Origin: Oscillospiraceae bacterium
Lineage (GTDB): Bacteria; Bacillota; Clostridia; Oscillospirales; Ruminococcaceae
NCBI GenBank assembly: GCA_017472375.1
Contig: JAFUQL010000346.1
Span: forward strand, 1 to 5,015
Reading direction: 5' to 3'
DNA length: 5,015 nt
Below, in pieces: positions 1 through 4,381 of the stretch; position 1 is the first letter of the stretch; each line of letters begins with the position of its first letter. The position numbers were made by a program, and so were the translations under genes. The notes beneath the pieces are model-generated. The model made no database searches and had not been told where the DNA came from. It saw only the letters and a list, made by a program, of their open reading frames with translations.

Positions 1-631
1 AGAAGCTGACCAGCTGGCTGATGCCGGTGGCGATGGCTGCGCCGGCGGTGCCCAGCCCCAGGGCAAAGATGAAGATGGGATCCAGCACCATGTTCAGGAT
101 GCCGCCGGTGGTCAGGCCGATCATGGCCAGCGAGGCCTTGCCCTCAAAGCGCAGGATGTTGTTCAGCACGAAGCTGCTGGCCATGAAAGGAGCGGCCAGC
201 AGAATGTATTGCCCGTAGGCCCGGGCGTAGGGCAGGATGGTGGGGGTGGCGCCCAGAACAGTCATCAGCGGATCCAGCAGCAGGGTGCCGGCCACCGTCA
301 GCACGCAGCCCAGACCAAAGCAGGTGAAAAAGCCGGTGGAGGCGTACCGGGTGGCGTCCTCCACCTGCCGGCGGCCCAGCAGCCGGGAGATGATGCTGCC
401 TGAGCCCATGCCCAGCGTGAAGCCGATGGCCTGAATGACCGCCATGATGCTGAACACCACGCCCACCGCGCCGGATGCGCTGGTACCCAGCTTGCTGACA
501 AAGAAGGTGTCGGCCATGTTGTAGATGGCGGTGACCAGCATACTGACGATGGTGGGGGCCGACAGGCTGAGGATCAGCTTGCGGATGGGGGTCTCGGTCA
601 TTTTCTGATATTGTGCCTGGGTCTTGTCCAT
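1..631 (-). CDS. MATE-family efflux transporter, N-terminal part (truncated by window edge)
   Basis: This is the first 210 codons of a multidrug and toxic compound extrusion (MATE) protein, an inner-membrane antiporter that uses a Na+ or H+ gradient to export cationic drugs or metabolites. Reverse-strand translation from ATG at 631 is open to the window edge with no stop. The protein begins MDKTQAQYQKMTETPIRKLI, a short cytoplasmic N-tail, followed by about six hydrophobic segments (roughly residues 18-40, 52-75, 95-120, 130-155, 165-190 and 193-210). Family-like motifs are visible: YNMADTFFVSKLGT (37-50), LNNILRFEGKA (156-166) and LNMVLDPIFIFALGLGTAGAA (179-199). MATE proteins usually have about 450 residues and 12 helices, so just under half is present. 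The start is supported by GGGAGG at 639-644, seven bases upstream. The gene has its own promoter and a leader hairpin, so it is probably transcribed apart from the M14 pair. Substrate cannot be predicted. Confidence 0.93.
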   Translation of the reverse strand, partial: MDKTQAQYQKMTETPIRKLILSLSAPTIVSMLVTAIYNMADTFFVSKLGTSASGAVGVVFSIMAVIQAIGFTLGMGSGSIISRLLGRRQVEDATRYASTGFFTCFGLGCVLTVAGTLLLDPLMTVLGATPTILPYARAYGQYILLAAPFMASSFVLNNILRFEGKASLAMIGLTTGGILNMVLDPIFIFALGLGTAGAAIATGISQLVSF

Positions 632-670
632 GGGGCGTCCTCCCTTTTACAAAACGGATGTTTGAAGAAA

Positions 671-699
671 CAGCCGCAGACCCGGCGGGCCTGCGGCTG
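671..699 (-). promoter_or_regulatory. Strong stem-loop in the MATE gene leader (attenuator-like)
   Basis: Bases 671-679 (cagccgcag) and 691-699 (ctgcggctg) are a perfect 9-bp inverted repeat. The 11-base loop can form a further 3-bp CCC/GGG stem. Read on the minus strand, the hairpin would begin about 11 bases after the predicted transcription start and is followed by TTTCTTC, a weak U-rich stretch, some 25 bases before the ribosome binding site of the MATE gene. It could be an attenuator, a protein-binding site or a 5' stabilising hairpin. There is no room for a leader peptide ahead of it. The structure is certain at sequence level; the function is inference. Confidence 0.6.
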
Positions 700-716
700 G
701 AATGTCCGCTGATTCG

Positions 717-745
717 ATTGTATCAAAGGGGGCGGCGAATGTCAA
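717..745 (-). promoter_or_regulatory. Sigma-A-type promoter for the MATE gene
   Basis: On the minus strand a perfect -35 box TTGACA (740-745) is followed by a 17-base spacer and the -10 box TACAAT (717-722). A TG sits one base before the -10 box, giving an extended -10 element (TGATACAAT). This is close to the housekeeping consensus and should start transcription near 710, leaving a leader of about 80 bases before the ATG at 631. The first Ts of the -35 box are part of the T-run of the terminator ending the upstream operon. Confidence 0.82.
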
Positions 746-763
746 AAAAGGCGAAAGCCCTTT
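744..763 (-). terminator. Rho-independent terminator after the M14 operon
   Basis: Read on the minus strand the sequence is AAAGGGCTTTCGCCTTTTTT: a short AAAGG(G)C/GCCTTT stem with one bulge and a TTTC loop, running into six Ts. The stem starts inside the TAA stop codon (762-764) of the second M14 gene, so termination would occur almost immediately after translation ends. The stem is short (five or six pairs), so read-through into the MATE gene is possible. Confidence 0.65.
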
Positions 764-1697
764 ATGAATGGAGCCGCCGGATGATGCGGAAGGCGGTGGT
801 GTGCTCGGTGACCAGCGCGTAATCCACCGCAAAGAACACGGTGCCGTTGGTGGGGCTGGTCAGCTCGGCCCGCACCTCGCCGGTGAAGGGGTCAAGAAGC
901 TGGCCCAGTACCTGGCGGTACTCCACGAACTGGCCCGGGTCCACCAGGCGGCGGAAGATGCCGCCGCAGGGGGTCATCACGTTGGTCAGCGCCTCCTCAT
1001 GCACCAGGGTGGAGATGTAGCCGTTGTGGCAGTTGTACTTCACGATGCCCAGCCGGGACAAAAAGCGCAGCACCGCGGTGACGGCCTCCTGTGCGCTGGC
1101 CTCGTCGATGGTGGCGGTAGTCTTGGTGTAGATGGAGAAGGCATTGGTCTCCCACACCTGCCAGTTGTAGCTCAGGGTGGTGGTGTCGTAGGGGGTGGGC
1201 TTGCGCAGCATCACATAGGGCAGGCCGAACAGGTTGGCCAGATCGGCATTCTGATATCCGGTGTCCAGCACCCGCACATGGGGCACCGGTTCGCCGGACA
1301 TATGGGAGCTGGCAAAGTGGACACCATATTGGTAGTCCTTCACCGCCTCGAACAGGGCGGAGGCGATGCGCTGGGTGGTCTCGCCGGCATCGTAGCCGGG
1401 GAACATCCGGTTGATGTCAGTGCCGTCCATGGCCCAGAAGCGGCTGCCCACGTTGATGGAGAAATGATTGACACAGGGCACTACAAGGATCTCATAGCCG
1501 GAGCTGATGTCGCCGTGGTGCTCCATCCACTTGAGCTGGCGCACCAGTTGGCTGCAGATGTACATCTGCTGGACCTCGTTGCCGCGCATGGCGCCCACCA
1601 CGCAGAGGCTTTTTTCGCCCCGGCCGAAGCGGAAGCCTTCCACATGGAGTTTCTGGCGGTACGGGGTGTCCAGTACGAACAGGGTCTCCTGTTTCAT
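762..1697 (-). CDS. M14-type succinylglutamate desuccinylase/aspartoacylase family protein, probably non-canonical or inactive
   Basis: This 311-residue protein is a full-length paralogue of the upstream gene product (both about 311 residues, same domain order). The fold follows the AstE/AspA branch of zinc carboxypeptidase-like proteins, which cleave an amide bond to release an amino acid. The substrate-pocket motif DINRMFPG (94-101) and a His in VHFASSH (H127) are kept, and the C-terminal beta-rich domain (about 240-308, with DPFTGEVRAELTSPTNGTVF) matches its partner. However, the usual HxxE zinc motif reads RGNE (38-41), so Arg replaces the first His. The region of the catalytic Glu reads SIYTKTTATID (188-198), with no Glu in place. 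Hydrolysis by the normal mechanism is therefore unlikely; a regulatory, binding or partner-subunit role is possible. Start: ATG at 1697 overlaps the previous stop (ATGA), with AAAGGAGG at 1707-1714. This implies translational coupling. Confidence 0.85.
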   Translation of the reverse strand: MKQETLFVLDTPYRQKLHVEGFRFGRGEKSLCVVGAMRGNEVQQMYICSQLVRQLKWMEHHGDISSGYEILVVPCVNHFSINVGSRFWAMDGTDINRMFPGYDAGETTQRIASALFEAVKDYQYGVHFASSHMSGEPVPHVRVLDTGYQNADLANLFGLPYVMLRKPTPYDTTTLSYNWQVWETNAFSIYTKTTATIDEASAQEAVTAVLRFLSRLGIVKYNCHNGYISTLVHEEALTNVMTPCGGIFRRLVDPGQFVEYRQVLGQLLDPFTGEVRAELTSPTNGTVFFAVDYALVTEHTTAFRIIRRLHS

Positions 1698-2632
1698 TCG
1701 TCGGAGCCTCCTTTCAGGATGCGGGCCAGCAGGCTGCCCGGATAGACCACCGGGTATTCGCGCAGGGTGAACAGCAGGCCGTTGGAGGGGGCGGTGATCT
1801 CCTCCTTGGTCTCGCCGGTCATGGGGTCGGCGATGACGCCCAGCTGCTGGCCCTGCTGTACCATGCCGTTGTGTGCCACCGAGGGCAGGAAGATGCCGGC
1901 GGCAGATGCGTTGATGAAGGCCACGTCGTCGTGGCTGACGATGGGTTCACGGGGCGGCTGGGTCTCGCCGTCCCACATGCCCATGTGCGCCATCAGGTTC
2001 AGGATACCGGCGATGAGCTGGTCACCGTACTCCTTGGTGATGCGCATGCCCACGCCCATCTCCACCACAAGGCAGGGGGTGCCGGTGCTGTTCAGGCTGT
2101 AGGCGAGGGTGCTCTCCAGCACGGTGGCCGCCGCGTGGATCCAGATGAAGTCCACATTCAGCAGCTGGGCCAGCGGTACCAGGGCCTCAGCGCTCAGCTC
2201 GTTCACACGCACCTGGGGCAGCTCTTTCAGGAAGATGTTGCTGGCATGGATGTCGATGACCATGTCCGCACCCTGCATATCCTCCATGGCTTTCATGGCG
2301 GCGTACTCAGCCATGTGGCCGTCCTCGCGGCCGGGGAAGATACGGTTCATGTCCAGATCGAACAGGGGAACGCCCCGCGTGATGCTGTTGATGCCCAGCG
2401 GGTTCATGGCGGGGTACAGGTCCACTGTGCCGTGCAGCAGCTCCCGGTGGGCGTTCAGCTGGCGGGTCAGCTCCCACAGGACGTACTGGCCTTCCAGCTC
2501 GTCACCGTGGGTGCCGGTCACGAGACAGATGCGCTTGCCCCGGTCGTTGCCGGGCAGCGGCGTGATGCGGTTTTTCTTGATCTCCAGCGACTCCTGCACA
2601 GGCAGCTGGAGCGAAACGACGGTGTGTTCCAT
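1694..2632 (-). CDS. Succinylglutamate desuccinylase/aspartoacylase family hydrolase (M14-type, putative zinc amidohydrolase)
   Basis: This 312-residue protein belongs to the AstE/AspA-like group that removes an acyl group from N-acyl amino acids using one zinc ion. All key positions are visible: THGDE gives the HxxE zinc motif (His42, Glu45); FDLDMNRIFPG (91-101) is the substrate-binding Asn-Arg and FPG motif; VIDIHAS supplies the third zinc ligand (His129); and CLVVEMG supplies the catalytic Glu191. The C-terminal beta-rich domain spans about residues 236-307 (AAGIFLPSV...DPMTGETKEEITAPSNG). No signal peptide or membrane segment is seen, so it is probably cytoplasmic. The ATG at 2632 follows AGAAGGGA at 2642-2649 and a promoter at 2689-2723. 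It is first of a two-gene operon with a degenerate paralogue. No arginine-catabolism (ast) genes are nearby, so the exact substrate is unknown and neither astE nor aspA should be assigned. Confidence 0.9.
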   Translation of the reverse strand: MEHTVVSLQLPVQESLEIKKNRITPLPGNDRGKRICLVTGTHGDELEGQYVLWELTRQLNAHRELLHGTVDLYPAMNPLGINSITRGVPLFDLDMNRIFPGREDGHMAEYAAMKAMEDMQGADMVIDIHASNIFLKELPQVRVNELSAEALVPLAQLLNVDFIWIHAAATVLESTLAYSLNSTGTPCLVVEMGVGMRITKEYGDQLIAGILNLMAHMGMWDGETQPPREPIVSHDDVAFINASAAGIFLPSVAHNGMVQQGQQLGVIADPMTGETKEEITAPSNGLLFTLREYPVVYPGSLLARILKGGSDE

Positions 2633-2661
2633 GGATCAGGGTCCCTTCTGTCGAGAGCTGG

Positions 2662-2677
2662 GGGCGGTGTGCCGCCC
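2662..2677 (-). promoter_or_regulatory. Small hairpin in the M14 operon leader
   Basis: Bases 2662-2667 (gggcgg) and 2672-2677 (ccgccc) form a perfect six-pair GC stem with a four-base loop. It lies between the predicted transcription start (near 2682) and the ribosome binding site (2642-2649). No T-run follows, so it is not a terminator. It may stabilise the 5' end or affect translation; in a GC-rich genome it could also be chance. Confidence 0.35.
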
Positions 2678-2688
2678 GGATAATTTCT

Positions 2689-2723
2689 ATTGTATTGTAT
2701 CCTCTGTGCGGCAGATTTGGCAA
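2689..2723 (-). promoter_or_regulatory. Sigma-A-type promoter for the M14 operon
   Basis: On the minus strand, TTGCCA (2718-2723) is followed by 18 bases and TACAAT (2694-2699). A second overlapping TACAAT (2689-2694) shares one base with the first. A run of six As (complement of 2738-2743) lies about 14 bases upstream of the -35 box and might act as an UP element. The promoter sits between the terminator of the transglutaminase operon and the first M14 start codon, leaving a leader of about 50 bases. The -35 box differs from consensus at one position and the spacer is one base longer than ideal. Confidence 0.65.
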
Positions 2724-2756
2724 GGCCATCGGGACGATTTTTTGTAAGCCTTGACG

Positions 2757-2776
2757 AAAACGGCGGTTTTACGCCG
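2757..2776 (-). terminator. Possible second (tandem) terminator
   Basis: Bases 2761-2765 (cggcg) and 2772-2776 (cgccg) form a five-pair stem with a six-base loop. On the minus strand it is followed by TTTT, and an AAAA on the other side could lengthen the stem past a two-base bulge. It lies about 30 bases beyond the stronger terminator and could catch read-through. It is weak by itself. Confidence 0.35.
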
Positions 2777-2801
2777 GGTTTTGATTCTGCGATTTGCACA
2801 C

Positions 2802-2844
2802 AAAACGCCCGCCCCGCGCCGGAAGACCAGCGGCGGGGCGGGCG
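2802..2844 (-). terminator. Rho-independent terminator of the ATP-grasp/alpha-E/transglutaminase operon
   Basis: Bases 2806-2817 (cgcccgccccgc) and 2833-2844 (gcggggcgggcg) are a perfect 12-bp, nearly all-GC inverted repeat with a 15-base loop. On the minus strand the stem is followed by TTTTGTGTG. It starts seven bases after the TGA of the transglutaminase gene. The T-run is short, but the stem is very stable. Confidence 0.8.
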
Positions 2845-2851
2845 GAAGGAT

Positions 2852-3676
2852 TCAGAACTGGGGAATGATGAGGGTCTGCTGGGGTGCGGTGGGCTGCTGT
2901 GCGGGGCCGGCGTCCCGCACGGTGAGATGGACGAGCTGGGTCTGGTCGGCGTTGCCCACAAAGGTACCCTGCTGCACCGGGCAGTCCCGGTAATCGCGGC
3001 CCACGGCCAGGCGGATGTACCCCTCGTCGGCGCGCTTGCCGCGGGTGGGGTCGAAGCCCACCCAGCCCTGGGGCAGAGCCACCTCGACCCATGCGTGGGT
3101 GGCGCCTTCGCCCAGCGGCATGCCGCAGCAGTAGCGGGCGGCGAGCCCATTCATGCGGCACAGGGCCAGCAGGATGTGGGCGTAGTCCTGGCAGACGCCC
3201 TGCCCGGCGGCGAAGGCCTGCGCGGCGGTGGTGGCCACGCTGGTGGTGCCGGGGGCGTAGTGCATCCGGGCGGACACCGCATCGCTCAGTGCCTGAGCCC
3301 GCTGCTCCGGGTCATCGGGCAGGCACAGGGAGGCTGAAAAAGCCTTGAGCGCCCCGTCCGGGTGGGTGAGGGGAGAGGACAGCCGGAAGGCGGGATGCAC
3401 CGGCTGAGGGGTGCGGCGGCTCAGATCTACCTCCACCCGCCCCCGGGCGATGAACCGGAAGGCATTGTGGGGTTCCAGACAGTCACCGCTCATCAGCAGG
3501 TTGCCGAAGCCGTCCCGGTGCCAGGTCTGGTGCCCATGGGGCTGAAGCTCCAGTTGCCAGGACACCACCCGCTGCACATCGCTGTCTGATGGGATGCACC
3601 GCAGGCAGTAGTGGTGCATCCCGATGGGGACGCTGGTGGTCATCCGGGTGTCGAAGCAGAAGTCAAGAAGTCTCAC
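2852..3676 (-). CDS. Transglutaminase-like cysteine protein (COG1305 type) of the ATP-grasp/alpha-E cluster
   Basis: This 274-residue protein has the bacterial transglutaminase layout: a beta-rich N-terminal domain (about 1-90), then a papain-like core. The catalytic triad is intact: Cys162 in GQGVCQDYAH, His194 in GATHAWVEV, and Asp209 in VGFDPTRG. The family's RDYRDCP motif follows at 228-233. Such enzymes either hydrolyse or form amide bonds at Gln/Glu side chains or peptides; which applies here is unknown. There is no signal peptide, so it is probably cytoplasmic. Translation starts at GTG (3676), supported by GGAGGAG at 3685-3691, eight bases away. It begins 21 bases after the alpha-E stop and is the last gene of its operon, followed directly by a terminator. 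The neighbouring ATP-grasp and alpha-E genes strongly support this assignment, since the three families recur together in many bacteria. The protein has ten cysteines, including a CxxC at 24-27, of unknown meaning. Confidence 0.93.
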   Translation of the reverse strand: MRLLDFCFDTRMTTSVPIGMHHYCLRCIPSDSDVQRVVSWQLELQPHGHQTWHRDGFGNLLMSGDCLEPHNAFRFIARGRVEVDLSRRTPQPVHPAFRLSSPLTHPDGALKAFSASLCLPDDPEQRAQALSDAVSARMHYAPGTTSVATTAAQAFAAGQGVCQDYAHILLALCRMNGLAARYCCGMPLGEGATHAWVEVALPQGWVGFDPTRGKRADEGYIRLAVGRDYRDCPVQQGTFVGNADQTQLVHLTVRDAGPAQQPTAPQQTLIIPQF

Positions 3677-3697
3677 GGAACAGGCTCCTCCGTTTCG

Positions 3698-4381
3698 TCA
3701 GATGCCGGGGAACAGGCTCTCCAGCGGAGCCAGCAGCTGGCTGGTGGGGGGCGTGGGGGCGTTGTCGTCCAGCACCGCATCGATCAGCACATCCAGCGCG
3801 GCCCGGTCGGGGGTCAGCGGGGTCTTGTACAGGCGGTTAAACAGCTTCAGGAACTCCCGATGGATCTGCTGCTGGGGCTCGCCCATGCGGATCAGCAGGT
3901 CCACCCGCTCCAGGCTGGTGCCGGTCTTGATGATGTTCCGGCCGTCGTCGTCCATCATCTCCTCGTAGCAGCAGCCACGGAAGGCCATGATGTCGTCCCG
4001 CACCCACTGCAGCTCCATCATGGGGGCCTCGCTGGCAGCGGCCATGTCCATGGCGTTCATGGCCATTTGAATGTAGGCCAGAGCCGAGGAGCCTAGCGTC
4101 TCACGCAGCACGATGGCATTGTCGTAGGCGAAGCGCAGGCTGCAGATGACCGAGTTGGGATCGGACACATCGAACAGATAGCGGGTGCAGAAATCCTGCG
4201 CGGAGATGTACCGGTTGGGGATGCCCATGCGGGCGCAGTAGTCGGCGTAGTTGGCGGGGGCGCAGCCGTCCACCGAGGCGTCGAAGATCTCCTGTGCATA
4301 GTTCAGGGTGATGCAGACGCGGTCCAGATAGCGGCCCAGCCAGAACAGCCGGTTTACCTTATTTAACGAGAGAGTACCCAT
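3698..4381 (-). CDS. Stand-alone alpha-E domain protein (COG2307 type), short form
   Basis: This 227-residue, mostly helical protein belongs to the alpha-E family, a helical domain of unknown biochemistry that travels with circularly permuted ATP-grasp and transglutaminase genes. Recognisable stretches are the N-terminal VNRLFWLGRYLDRV (9-22), the DPNSVICSLRFAYDNAIVLRETL core (74-96), and IIKTGTSLERVDLLIRM (150-166). Conserved Arg and Glu residues fall in each. Family members are usually around 300 residues or more, so this one is short, mainly in the C-terminal half. It ends with a Pro/Leu-rich tail, APTPPTSQLLAPLESLFPGI. The ATG at 4381 lies inside the ATP-grasp gene, giving a 19-bp overlap. 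The ribosome binding site, AAGGAGGAGG at 4394-4403, is also inside that gene. Translation is therefore probably coupled and the two products likely made in step. In many bacteria the two domains are fused; here they are separate. Confidence 0.9.
   Translation of the reverse strand: MGTLSLNKVNRLFWLGRYLDRVCITLNYAQEIFDASVDGCAPANYADYCARMGIPNRYISAQDFCTRYLFDVSDPNSVICSLRFAYDNAIVLRETLGSSALAYIQMAMNAMDMAAASEAPMMELQWVRDDIMAFRGCCYEEMMDDDGRNIIKTGTSLERVDLLIRMGEPQQQIHREFLKLFNRLYKTPLTPDRAALDVLIDAVLDDNAPTPPTSQLLAPLESLFPGI

Noticed and set aside
762..1697. The second M14 gene as a pseudogene
   Set aside because: The frame is full length with a good ribosome binding site, a coupled start and a retained substrate motif and C-terminal domain; only specific catalytic positions differ.
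768..1745. Long plus-strand open frame (325 codons) opposite the second M14 gene
   Set aside because: It is antisense to a well-supported gene, its product is a low-complexity Gly/His/Val/Ala-rich sequence typical of GC-rich shadow frames, and no ribosome binding site was recognised.
1871..2747. Plus-strand open frames opposite the first M14 gene
   Set aside because: Same shadow effect; products are His/Gly/Val-rich or Ser/Arg-rich with no recognisable domain, opposite a gene with all catalytic motifs.
2518..3161. Minus-strand frames overlapping the end of the transglutaminase gene and the M14 promoter
   Set aside because: They run out of frame through a real gene, terminator and promoter and give Pro/Arg/Ser-rich products.
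2690..3337. Plus-strand open frame spanning the intergenic region and the transglutaminase gene
   Set aside because: It crosses the terminator inverted repeat and lies antisense to the catalytic core of the transglutaminase; the protein is Gly/Ala-rich with no family features.
3611..4096. Plus-strand open frames opposite the alpha-E gene
   Set aside because: Antisense shadows of a recognised family; no start signals or domains.
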